Assembly (NCBI RefSeq): GCF_913773735.1
Contig: NZ_CAJYEB010000030.1
Coordinates: forward strand, 62,001 to 126,000
Direction: 5' to 3'
Source: an uncultured Massilia sp.
GTDB lineage: Bacteria; Pseudomonadota; Gammaproteobacteria; Burkholderiales; Burkholderiaceae_D
DNA: 64,000 bases
The position numbers and the translations under genes are program-made. Shown piece by piece: positions 19,149-26,672 of the stretch (the first letter of the stretch is position 1; each line of letters begins with the position of its first letter). Below the pieces are notes generated by a model. The model was not told where the DNA came from and did not search any database. It was given only the letters and a program-made list of their open reading frames with translations.

Positions 19149-21329
19149 ATGACGAACAAGAAAGACATCGACATCCTTCGTGTAACCCACCTGCGTGGAC
19201 CGAACATCTGGACGTACCGCCCCGTCATCGAAGCATGGCTCGACATCGGCGAACTCGAGGAATGTCCTTCGAACACCCTCCCCGGCCTGTACGAGCGCCT
19301 GACCGGCTGGCTGCCCGGCCTGGTCGAGCACCGTTGCGGCGTCGGCGAGCGCGGCGGCTTCCTGGAGCGCCTGCGCGACGGCACCTGGTCCGGCCACATC
19401 CTCGAACACATCGTGCTGGAGCTGCAGAACCTGGCCGGCATGAAGACCGGCTTCGGCAAGACGCGCTCCACGGCCGACTGCGGCATTTATAAAATGGCGT
19501 TCCGCACCCGCGACGGCATCGTCGGCCGCGCCGCGCTGAACGCCGGCCATGCGCTGCTGATGGCCGCCATCAACGATACCCCGTTCGACCTAGACGCCGC
19601 CGTGTTCACGCTGACCGAACTGGTCGACCGCTACTGCCTGGGGCCGTCCACCGCGAACATCGTCGACGCCGCCACCGACCGCCGCATCCCCTCGATCCGC
19701 CTGACCGACGGCAACCTGGTCCAGCTGGGCCACGGCGCCGCCCAGCGCCGCATCTGGACCGCCGAGACCGACCGCACCAGCGCCATCGCCGAAAGCATCG
19801 CCAGCGACAAGGACCTCACCAAGACGCTGCTCGCGTCCTGCGGCGTGCCGGTGCCGGAAGGCAGCGTCGTGCGCAGCGCCGAGGCGGCCTGGGAAGAAGC
19901 CCAGGACATCGGCCTGCCGGTCGCGATCAAGCCGGTCGACGCCAACCACGGCCGCGGGGTGTCGCTGAACCTGCTCACCGAGGCCGACGTGCACGCCGCC
20001 TACGCCATCGCGTCGGAAGAAGGCGAATCGCGCGCCGTGCTGGTCGAGCGTTTCATTTCCGGCAACGAGCACCGCCTGCTGGTCGTCGGCCAGAAGGTGG
20101 TGGCGGCCGCGCGCGGCGAATCGGTATGGGTGACCGGCGACGGCAGCTCGACCATCGTCGCGCTGTGCGACCGCCAGATCAACGTCGACCCGCGCCGCGG
20201 CGAGGCCGAGGAATTCCCGCTCTCGCCCGTGCTGCCGGCCGAAAGCGACGAGATCAAGCTGCAACTCAAGCGCCAGGGCCTGGCGCCGGACTCGGTGCCG
20301 CCGGCCGGCCAGAAGGTGCTGATCCAGGTGAACGGCAACGTCGCCGACGACGTGACCGACCTGGTGCACCCGGAGGTGGCCTACATGGCGGCGCTGGCCG
20401 CGCGCGTGGTCGGCCTGGACATCGCCGGCATCGACCTGGTCGCCGAGGACATCGGGCGTCCGCTGCACGAGCAACGCGGCGCCATCATCGAAGTCAACGC
20501 CAGCCCGGGCCTGCTGGCCCACATCAAGCCCGCCTCGGGCGAGCCGCGCAACGTCGGCCGCGACATCGTCGAACACCTGTTCGCCGAAGGCGAAAGCGGC
20601 CGCATCCCGCTGATCGGCATCACCGGCTCCGTGGACGCCGCGCTGGCCGCGCGCCTGGTCGGCACCGTGCTGAACCACGCGGGCAAGCACGTCGGCGTGG
20701 CCAACCGCGAGGGCCTGTTCCTCGACGGCCGCCAGGTCGACGCGCGCGACGCCACCCGCTTCGACGCCGGCCAGCGCCTGCTGATCAACCGCACCGTGCA
20801 GGCCGCCGTGTTCGAATCGAACCCGCGCACCATCCTCACCGAGGGCCTGCCCTACGACCGCTGCCAGGTCGGCATCGTCACCGAGATGGGCGACGCGGCC
20901 AGCGTGCACGACCTCTACGTGCGCGACGACGAGGCGCTGTACAACGTCGTGCGCAGCCAGGTGGACGTGGTGCTGTCCGACGGCGCCTCCGTCCTGAACG
21001 CGGACGACGAGCGCACCGTGGAACTGGCCGAGCTGTCCGACGGCGCCGTGCTCTTGTATGCGCTGCACGAAGCCAACGCGGCGCTGCAGGCGCACCGGGC
21101 CGAAGGCGGCCGCGTGGCCTTCGTGCGCGATGGGCACGTCGTGCTGGCCGAGGGCGCGCACGAGACCGGCCTGCTGGGCCTGGACAAGCTGAAGCCGGCC
21201 GTGGCCGCGCAGCCGGGCGCCGTGCTGGCCGCGGCGTGCGCGAGCTGGGCGCTGGACGTGTCGCCCGACCTGATCTGCGCCGGCCTGCGGACGTTCGACC
21301 CGGCGGCGAAGCAGAAGTCTACACACTGA
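19149..21329 (+). CDS. cphA': CphA' cyanophycin synthetase paralogue with decayed Mur-ligase P-loop
   Basis: A 726-residue protein aligned over its whole length with the following CphA: amino-terminal domain, ATP-grasp domain (VAIKPVDANHGRGVSLNL, VLVERFISGNEHRLLVV, IIEVNASPGLLAHI) and a carboxy-terminal Mur-ligase-like domain. In the last domain the P-loop reads GITGSVDAALAARLVG where CphA has VTGTNGKTTTVRLIA, so the lysine and threonine needed for ATP are gone. The domain is also about 120 residues shorter. It may add only one amino acid, use beta-Asp-Arg, or be an accessory subunit; Ralstonia has a similar second gene named cphA'. ATG 19149 is chosen because homology begins there. Confidence 0.88.
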   Translation: MTNKKDIDILRVTHLRGPNIWTYRPVIEAWLDIGELEECPSNTLPGLYERLTGWLPGLVEHRCGVGERGGFLERLRDGTWSGHILEHIVLELQNLAGMKTGFGKTRSTADCGIYKMAFRTRDGIVGRAALNAGHALLMAAINDTPFDLDAAVFTLTELVDRYCLGPSTANIVDAATDRRIPSIRLTDGNLVQLGHGAAQRRIWTAETDRTSAIAESIASDKDLTKTLLASCGVPVPEGSVVRSAEAAWEEAQDIGLPVAIKPVDANHGRGVSLNLLTEADVHAAYAIASEEGESRAVLVERFISGNEHRLLVVGQKVVAAARGESVWVTGDGSSTIVALCDRQINVDPRRGEAEEFPLSPVLPAESDEIKLQLKRQGLAPDSVPPAGQKVLIQVNGNVADDVTDLVHPEVAYMAALAARVVGLDIAGIDLVAEDIGRPLHEQRGAIIEVNASPGLLAHIKPASGEPRNVGRDIVEHLFAEGESGRIPLIGITGSVDAALAARLVGTVLNHAGKHVGVANREGLFLDGRQVDARDATRFDAGQRLLINRTVQAAVFESNPRTILTEGLPYDRCQVGIVTEMGDAASVHDLYVRDDEALYNVVRSQVDVVLSDGASVLNADDERTVELAELSDGAVLLYALHEANAALQAHRAEGGRVAFVRDGHVVLAEGAHETGLLGLDKLKPAVAAQPGAVLAAACASWALDVSPDLICAGLRTFDPAAKQKSTH

Positions 21330-21393
21330 ACATGATGCGAACGCGCCGTCCGCCACGCGGCCCGGCGCGAGACCAGTAAAGGATCATAGGTTT

Positions 21394-23964
21394 ATGGAAG
21401 TAACACGCGTACGGGCCCTGCGCGGCCCCAACCTCTGGAGCCACCACACCTCGGTGGAGGCGATCGTGTCGTGCCCGCCGGAAGAAGAGTCGATCCGCGC
21501 CCTGGCCGGTTTCGAGACGCGCCTGCGCGCCCTGTTCCCGCAGATCTGGCCGCTGCAGCCGACCGGCCACGACGACACCATCCCGCTGGCCCAGGTGCTG
21601 GAAGTGGCCGCGCTGGCCCTGCAGGCGCAGGCCGGCTGCCCCGTCACCTTCAGCCGTTCCACCGCCACCGTCGAACGCGGCATCTACCAGGTCGTCGTCG
21701 AATACTCCGAGGAAGACGTGGGCCGCCTGGCCCTGCAGCTCGCCGAGCAGCTGTGCGTCGCCGCGCGCGACGACCAGCCCTTCGACCTCGACGGCGCGCT
21801 GGCCCAACTGCGCGAACTGGACGAGGACGTGCGCCTCGGCCCCTCCACCGGCGCGATCGTGCAGGCCGCCGTCGCGCGCGGCATCCCGTTCCGCCGCCTG
21901 ACCGAAGGCAGCATGGTGCAGTTCGGCTGGGGCAGCCGCCAGCGCCGCATCCAGGCCGCCGAGATCGACGCCACCGGCGCCATCGCGGAAAGCATCGCCC
22001 AGGACAAGGAACTGACCAAGAAGCTGCTCGACGCCGCCGGCGTGCCGGTGCCGCTGGGCCGCTCGGTCGTCGATCCGGACGACGCCTGGGCCGCCGCGCT
22101 GGAAGTCGGCCTGCCGGTCGTGATCAAGCCGAAGGACGGCAACCAGGGCAAGGGCGTGACCGTCAACGTCACCACCCGCGAGCAGCTCGACGCCGGCTTC
22201 GCCGCCGCCTCCGAGTTCCGCGCGGAGATCATGGTCGAGAAATACCTGCCCGGCCACGACTACCGCCTGCTCGTGATCGGCAACAAGCTGGTCGCCGCCG
22301 CGCGCCGCGATCCGCCGCACGTGGTCGGCGACGGCACGCACAGCGTGCGCGAACTGGTCGAGGAAGTGAACAAGGACCCGCGCCGCGGCAGCGGCCACGG
22401 CACCGCGCTGACCAAGATCCGCTTCGACGACATCGCGCTCGCCAGCCTGGCCAAGCAGGGCCTGGACGCCGAATCCGTCCCCGAGAAGGGCCGCCGCGTC
22501 ACCCTGCGCAACAACGCCAACCTGTCGACCGGCGGCGCGGCCACCGACGTCACCGACGACGTCCACCCGGACGTGGCGGCGCGCGCCATCGCGGCCGCGC
22601 ACATGGTCGGACTGGACATCTGCGGCGTCGACCTGGTGTGCGACAGCGTGCTGAAACCCATCGAGGAACAGGGCGGCGGCATCGTCGAGGTGAACGCCGC
22701 GCCGGGCCTGCGCATGCACATCTCGCCGTCGTTCGGCAAGGGCCGCGCGGTCGGCGAAGCGATCATGGACACCCTGTACGGCCCCGGCGACGACGGCCGC
22801 ATTCCGGTGGTGGCGGTCACCGGCACCAACGGCAAGACCACCACCGTGCGCCTGATCGCGCACCTGCTGGCCAGTGCCGGCCTGCGCACCGGCATGACCA
22901 ACACCGACGGCGTGTACATCCAGGGCCGCCGCATCGACAGCGGCGACTGCAGCGGCCCGCGCAGCGCGCGCAACGTGCTGATGCACCCGGATGTCGACGC
23001 CGCCGTGTTCGAGACGGCGCGCGGCGGCATGCTGCGCGAAGGCCTGGCGTTCGACCGCTGCCAGGTGGCGGTGGTGACCAACATCGGCGCCGGCGACCAC
23101 CTGGGCCTGAACTACATCACCACGCTGGAAGACCTGGCGGTGCTGAAACGCGTGATCGTGCAGAACGTCGCGCCCGGCGGCATGGCCGTGCTGAACGCGG
23201 CCGACCCGATCGTGGCCGGCATGGCCGAGAACACCCGCGGCGACGTCACCTACTTCGCCCAGGACGGCTCGCTGCCGCTGATGCAGAAGCACCGTGCGTC
23301 GGGCCGGCGCATCGTCCACGTCGACAACGGCCACCTGGTCGCCGTGCAGGACAAGACCGAGGAACGGATCCCGCTGGCCGAGGTGCCCATCACCCGCGGC
23401 GGCGTGGTCGGCTTCCAGGTGGAGAACACGATGGCGGCCGTGGCCGCCGCCTGGGCCGCCGGCATCTCCTGGGATGCGATCCGCCTGGGCCTGAAGACCT
23501 TCGTCGGCGAGAGCGACAATGCGCCGGGCCGCTTCAACGTGTTCGACTATCGCGGCGCCACCGTGATCGCCGACTACGGCCACAACCCGGACGCGATCCA
23601 GGCCCTGGTCAACGCCGTCGAATCGATGCCGGCCAAGCGCCGCTCGGTGGTGATTTCCGGCGCCGGCGACCGCCGCGACGAGGACATCCGTGACCAGACC
23701 CGCATCCTCGGCAAGGCTTTCGACGACGTGCTGCTGTACGAGGACCAGTGCCAGCGCGGCCGCTCCGAAGGCGAAGTCGTGGCGCTGCTGCGCCAGGGCC
23801 TGGCGGACGCGACCCGCACCAGCCACGTCGCCGAGATCAAGGGCGAGTTCGTCGCCATCGACACGGCGCTGGGTCGCCTGCAGCCGGGCGACCTGTCGCT
23901 GATCCTGATCGACCAGGTCGACGAGGCGCTGGCCCACATCGCCAAGCGCGTGGCCGAAGGCTGA
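21394..23964 (+). CDS. cphA: Cyanophycin synthetase CphA1
   Basis: An 856-residue ligase that builds cyanophycin (poly-Asp backbone with Arg side chains) from Asp, Arg and ATP. The ATP-grasp domain (residues ~210-470) shows VVIKPKDGNQGKGVTVNV and GIVEVNAAPGLRMH and adds Asp. The Mur-ligase domain (from ~475) has an intact P-loop VTGTNGKTTTVRLIA, then FETARGGMLREGLAFD and ADYGHNPDAIQ, and adds Arg. Length is normal for CphA1. The gene follows cphA' by 64 bp with AAGGA before the ATG. It ends in a strong hairpin. The polymer stores nitrogen as cytoplasmic granules. No cyanophycinase gene is visible nearby. Confidence 0.95.
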   Translation: MEVTRVRALRGPNLWSHHTSVEAIVSCPPEEESIRALAGFETRLRALFPQIWPLQPTGHDDTIPLAQVLEVAALALQAQAGCPVTFSRSTATVERGIYQVVVEYSEEDVGRLALQLAEQLCVAARDDQPFDLDGALAQLRELDEDVRLGPSTGAIVQAAVARGIPFRRLTEGSMVQFGWGSRQRRIQAAEIDATGAIAESIAQDKELTKKLLDAAGVPVPLGRSVVDPDDAWAAALEVGLPVVIKPKDGNQGKGVTVNVTTREQLDAGFAAASEFRAEIMVEKYLPGHDYRLLVIGNKLVAAARRDPPHVVGDGTHSVRELVEEVNKDPRRGSGHGTALTKIRFDDIALASLAKQGLDAESVPEKGRRVTLRNNANLSTGGAATDVTDDVHPDVAARAIAAAHMVGLDICGVDLVCDSVLKPIEEQGGGIVEVNAAPGLRMHISPSFGKGRAVGEAIMDTLYGPGDDGRIPVVAVTGTNGKTTTVRLIAHLLASAGLRTGMTNTDGVYIQGRRIDSGDCSGPRSARNVLMHPDVDAAVFETARGGMLREGLAFDRCQVAVVTNIGAGDHLGLNYITTLEDLAVLKRVIVQNVAPGGMAVLNAADPIVAGMAENTRGDVTYFAQDGSLPLMQKHRASGRRIVHVDNGHLVAVQDKTEERIPLAEVPITRGGVVGFQVENTMAAVAAAWAAGISWDAIRLGLKTFVGESDNAPGRFNVFDYRGATVIADYGHNPDAIQALVNAVESMPAKRRSVVISGAGDRRDEDIRDQTRILGKAFDDVLLYEDQCQRGRSEGEVVALLRQGLADATRTSHVAEIKGEFVAIDTALGRLQPGDLSLILIDQVDEALAHIAKRVAEG

Positions 23965-23987
23965 TCCGGCTCCTCGCTCCGGCCGCG

Positions 23988-24015
23988 ACGGGCGCCTGCG
24001 GGCGCCCGTTGTCAT
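23988..24015 (+). terminator. Hairpin after cphA, probable terminator
   Basis: Arms ACGGGCGCC (23988-23996) and GGCGCCCGT (24001-24009), 9 bp with a TGCG loop, followed by a short T-rich stretch (TGTCATT). It is 24 bp after the cphA stop. Confidence 0.6.
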
Positions 24016-24234
24016 TGGGCGACGCACGCCATGCCGGCGCCTGCACCGCTGTTCGATTCCGCGCAGAATATGGCTGGGATTCCGGCGGAAAATGGGCCGA
24101 TGCGCGCCCGGCGTGGCGCGCGCTACGTTAGCCAGCGAACGTGCCCGGACCGGCATCTGGCATACCATGGGCAATCGCGCTCGTGCGCCGGCAAGCGGCA
24201 GGGCAGCGAAGCCATCAGACAAGGCGGTGCGAAC

Positions 24235-24606
24235 ATGACCATTGACAAGGACAAGCAGCCCACTTCCGACCAGCAGGCGCCGGCGCCGGAGATGCCGTTC
24301 CGCCGCCTGCTCTATCGCTTCCTGTTCTTCGACTGGCTGTTCCGCGACGTCAGCGCCGCCCGCGACCGCATCGAGCGCCACGCCGCCCACCAGCACAACC
24401 GCAAGATGAGCCGCTACCTGCCCGTCTACCTGCGGCGCTGGTCCTTCCTGACCGCCTTCGACTTCATGCTGGGCGTGCTGTTCGAAAAGGTGCTGCAGGC
24501 CGGCCTGCTGTCGGCCTGGTTCTTCACCTGGTCCTGTGTGACCCTCACGGGCATGGTCGTGATCACGGTGGCATGGGTGATCCTGAACCATGCGCGGCTG
24601 TCATGA
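24235..24606 (+). CDS. Small inner-membrane protein, unknown function
   Basis: A 123-residue protein. Residues 1-70 are polar with an FRRLLYRFLFFDWLFRDV amphipathic segment; two likely membrane helices follow at ~72-92 and ~95-118. ATG 24235 has AAGG upstream. It stands alone between the cphA terminator and the PEP-CTERM gene. I do not recognise a family. Confidence 0.65.
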   Translation: MTIDKDKQPTSDQQAPAPEMPFRRLLYRFLFFDWLFRDVSAARDRIERHAAHQHNRKMSRYLPVYLRRWSFLTAFDFMLGVLFEKVLQAGLLSAWFFTWSCVTLTGMVVITVAWVILNHARLS

Positions 24607-24699
24607 AGCCGGCATGATCGCTACCCGATGCGGGCAATAGTGTGGTTTTTACGCGCAAGGATGATCGCGTTATAGAAAGAAACAATTTATTCCCGGCAT

Positions 24700-24739
24700 A
24701 ATTTCCTGCTACCATATATGGTAATAATTGCAGGAAATT
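24700..24739 (+). promoter_or_regulatory. Nested inverted repeats covering the ribosome-binding site of the PEP-CTERM gene
   Basis: Outer arms AATTTCCTGC (24700-24709) and GCAGGAAATT (24730-24739) are a perfect 10-bp match. Between them lies the perfect palindrome TACCATATATGGTA (24710-24723). The right arm contains the AGGAAA ribosome-binding site, four bases before the ATG at 24744. In RNA the outer stem would hide this site; in DNA the inner palindrome could be an operator. Confidence 0.65.
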
Positions 24740-24743
24740 CACC

Positions 24744-25373
24744 ATGAAACCGACTTCCAAGCTTGCCGCCACCCTGCTCGCCTGTGCAACATTGTTCGCC
24801 GGTGCCAGCGCCAATGCAGCGGTCATGACCTTCGACAGCCTGTCGGGCCAGTATGGCGGCACCCACGGTCTGGGACCGAACATGGTCCGTACCGATACTT
24901 CCCTGTCCTATACCGAGAACGGTTTCGTGCTGACGCTGTACGGGCCGAAAGCCCTGGCGGCCACCGAGTTGCACATCGGCGACGCGGGCGAAAGCGAAAC
25001 CTATAACTGGCACGACGGCAAGGAAAACGGCGACGGCGCCTATGTCGTGCTGACGGCCGCCGACGGCGGCCTGTTCAACCTGTTCGACCTGAACTACAGC
25101 ACCAATGGCATCCTGACGCTGACCGCGGCCGGCTGGGGCTCGGTCGACCTGACCGGAGAAGGCGCGCTGCCGAAGGACATCCTGGGCGTGGCCTCGGTCG
25201 TATTTACCAGCAGCCACGCCTATAACCTGCTGGACGACATCTACGCGACCTATACCTCGCGCGACCCGCAGAATCCTCCGGGCACACCAGTGCCGGAACC
25301 GGCGTCGCTGGCGCTGGTCGGGCTGGGCATGGCGGGCGTGGCGGCCGCGCGGCGCCGGAAGGCGCGACGCTGA
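24744..25373 (+). CDS. PEP-CTERM exported protein
   Basis: A 209-residue secreted protein. It has a signal peptide (residues 1-26, ending ASANA), a mainly beta-strand middle of unknown fold, and a carboxy-terminal sorting signal. The signal reads VPEPASLALVGLGMAGVAAA followed by RRRKARR, the classic PEP motif, hydrophobic helix and basic tail. In family terms it is cleaved by an exosortase and delivered to the outer surface, often with exopolysaccharide. No exosortase gene is in the window. Its ribosome-binding site lies in an inverted repeat, so translation or transcription is probably regulated. Confidence 0.88.
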   Translation: MKPTSKLAATLLACATLFAGASANAAVMTFDSLSGQYGGTHGLGPNMVRTDTSLSYTENGFVLTLYGPKALAATELHIGDAGESETYNWHDGKENGDGAYVVLTAADGGLFNLFDLNYSTNGILTLTAAGWGSVDLTGEGALPKDILGVASVVFTSSHAYNLLDDIYATYTSRDPQNPPGTPVPEPASLALVGLGMAGVAAARRRKARR

Positions 25374-25393
25374 GCGCCGGGATACTCCTGATG

Positions 25394-25418
25394 AGCCCGC
25401 TTCATGCGGGCTTTTTCT
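25394..25418 (+). terminator. Intrinsic terminator of the PEP-CTERM gene
   Basis: Arms AGCCCGC and GCGGGCT (7 bp) with loop TTCAT, followed by TTTTTC. Starts 21 bp after the stop codon. Confidence 0.9.
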
Positions 25419-25550
25419 TTGGCGCCGAAGCCGCCATGCCGGATGTCCAGGTTGCCAGGCCCGGCAACCCGGCTGTCCCGTGACCGGTCGAACGCGGTAA
25501 AATGGCGTCCCTGGCAAGACCCTCTGTCCTTGCCTTCTCGACTCGACCAC

Positions 25551-25643
25551 ATGAACGTTCCACGCGAAATCAATGCCGACGCGGCCAAGCGCCTCGCGAC
25601 CGAAAAGCACACGCCCATGATGCATCGGGGTGTTCGTCTATAA
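25551..25643 (+). pseudogene. mutS: 5' stub of mutS, cut by the integrated element
   Basis: The frame reads MNVPREINADAAKRLATEKH then TPMM, followed by HRGVRL and stop. ATEKHTPMM is the conserved start of MutS, which normally continues MMQQYLxLKAEHP and FYRMGDFYELF. Identity stops within one codon of TPMM, at about 25,622-25,625, and non-chromosomal sequence follows. The rest of mutS is not in the window and should lie beyond the element's right end. Unless the junction restores a frame there with its own start, the cell lacks full MutS mismatch recognition. Confidence 0.82.
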
Positions 25644-25657
25644 GCGAGGACGATAAG

Positions 25658-25734
25658 TAGCGAAAGCGACGCCTGGAGCTACGCCGGTCGGGTCCGGCAC
25701 TTGGCGGTTGCAAGCACGGATGTCGCTTTCGCTA
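25658..25734. repeat. Inverted repeat at the left end of the element
   Basis: TAGCGAAAGCGAC (25658-25670) and GTCGCTTTCGCTA (25722-25734) are perfect 13-bp inverted copies, 51 bp apart, 35 bp inside the mutS junction. They could be recombinase or transposase binding sites, or an RNA stem. Function is not known. Confidence 0.6.
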
Positions 25735-25764
25735 AACGTCTACCAGATTCGCGACAAAGTGCCG

Positions 25765-26198
25765 TCACGTCAGTGGCGCCGTCCCTACCAGAAGCCAAAG
25801 CCGGTCCGGCAACGTCGTTTCCTTCGTCAGTTTCGGTTCGTCGAGCAACTTTGCCTTGTAGCCCAGCAGTTCATCGCCCTGGATATCGAAGCGCTTGAGT
25901 CATTGATCAGCGGCCCAGCCAATGACACGCGGCTCCCCACCCTTGAATGCATAGTGCACGCCGATCTTCGGTGAACGTATGTCCCTGAACAGCATGTTGG
26001 GTAGGACCAGACTGACCAACTTGGGCTGGTAACCAGAGCTGCCTCCGGCTTCGGTCCAATCTGAACACTAATCTGTTCCGTAGTATACAGCGCGACCCAA
26101 TTCCTCGGCAGCTCCGAGCGGACCGTCGACAGTCCGCCGACTTGCTCTACCATCGCGTTATTAACATTACCTGTTAGCTTCAGTTTTACATGGCGCAA
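25765..26198 (-). pseudogene. Decayed gene of unknown family
   Basis: Read on the minus strand, one frame begins MRHVKLKLTGNVNNAMVEQV and runs to about PRNWVALYTTEQISVQIG. Coding-like sequence then continues in another frame (DWTEAGGSSGYQPKLVSLVL, LFRDIRSPKIGVHYAFKGGE), passes an in-frame TGA and continues KRFDIQGDELLGYKAKLL to a stop at 25765. One frameshift and one nonsense change thus split a gene of about 140 codons. I do not recognise the product; closeness to a PAAR remnant suggests a secretion-system cargo gene. Confidence 0.5.
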
Positions 26199-26259
26199 GC
26201 ATCGATTCTGACGATTTTCATTTAGCTCTCATCATTGTGACATTGAACGAGAGGAATCT

Positions 26260-26517
26260 ATGCAACCCATCATAGTGCAGGGCGACAAGACCTCGCATGG
26301 CGGCTTGATGCTAGCCGGGTCTCGCTGGGCGTCAACCTCGGGAGCATGTGCTTTCAGTCCCCTCCAGCGGCGCCCCCCCGTAAAGCTACGCCCCTCACCT
26401 GAGCTAGTGACGCGTCTCTCTTGGAAGACTAGTTTGACACATGAGGATCGCATCGCAAAAATCACTCCAAAAAGGGCTGCATTCTGCGACGCAAAACTTG
26501 TAAATCATTTTTTTTAG
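26260..26517 (+). pseudogene. Fragment of a PAAR-domain gene
   Basis: The first ~20 residues, MQPIIVQGDKTSHGG and on, match the start of PAAR proteins, which cap type VI secretion spikes (usual form: MxxIIxxGDxTSHGGxVLxGS). After about residue 25 the conserved PAAR Cys/His pattern is missing and the frame becomes low-quality sequence ending at 26517. It is a broken remnant, not a working tip protein. Confidence 0.5.
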
Positions 26518-26525
26518 TGTATAAT
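26498..26525 (+). promoter_or_regulatory. Sigma-70-like promoter of a candidate small RNA
   Basis: TTGTAA (26498-26503), 16-base spacer, TATAAT (26520-26525). Transcription should start near 26532, just before three hairpins. Confidence 0.6.
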
Positions 26526-26531
26526 TTCCAG

Positions 26532-26613
26532 ACTAATTGGTGCCCAACGGCATCCTCTATTTGGTGTCCCAAAGACACCCTCTACTAAGGGCGCCTCGGC
26601 GCCCTTTTCTCTT
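26532..26613 (+). ncRNA. Candidate ~80-nt small RNA or leader with terminator
   Basis: Downstream of a good promoter lie three hairpins: TGCC-CAAC-GGCA (26541-26552), GGTGTC-CCAAA-GACACC (26563-26579), and a terminator with arms AAGGGCGC and GCGCCCTT (26587-26594, 26599-26606) followed by TTCTCTTTC. The first two lie in imperfect 23-nt direct repeats, each starting TTGGTG and ending CCTCTA. No start codon or ribosome-binding site falls in the transcript. It could be a free sRNA, an antisense regulator, or an attenuator for the NYN gene 60 bp on. Confidence 0.5.
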
Positions 26614-26672
26614 TCTGGCAGCGGTATGCTGTGAGGCGGCGTCCGCGCCTTCGTCTTGAAGATGGAGCACGC

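Noticed and set aside
25623..25650. Tn7-like transposon end starting TGTTCGTC at 25631
   Set aside because: Eight to nine bases between the MutS match and TGT do not fit mutS, and no tns genes are in the window. Without the right end it cannot be claimed.
26537..26584. Two ~23-nt direct repeats, possible mini-CRISPR
   Set aside because: Only two imperfect copies, abutting with no spacer, each forming a hairpin, and no cas genes. A small RNA fits better.
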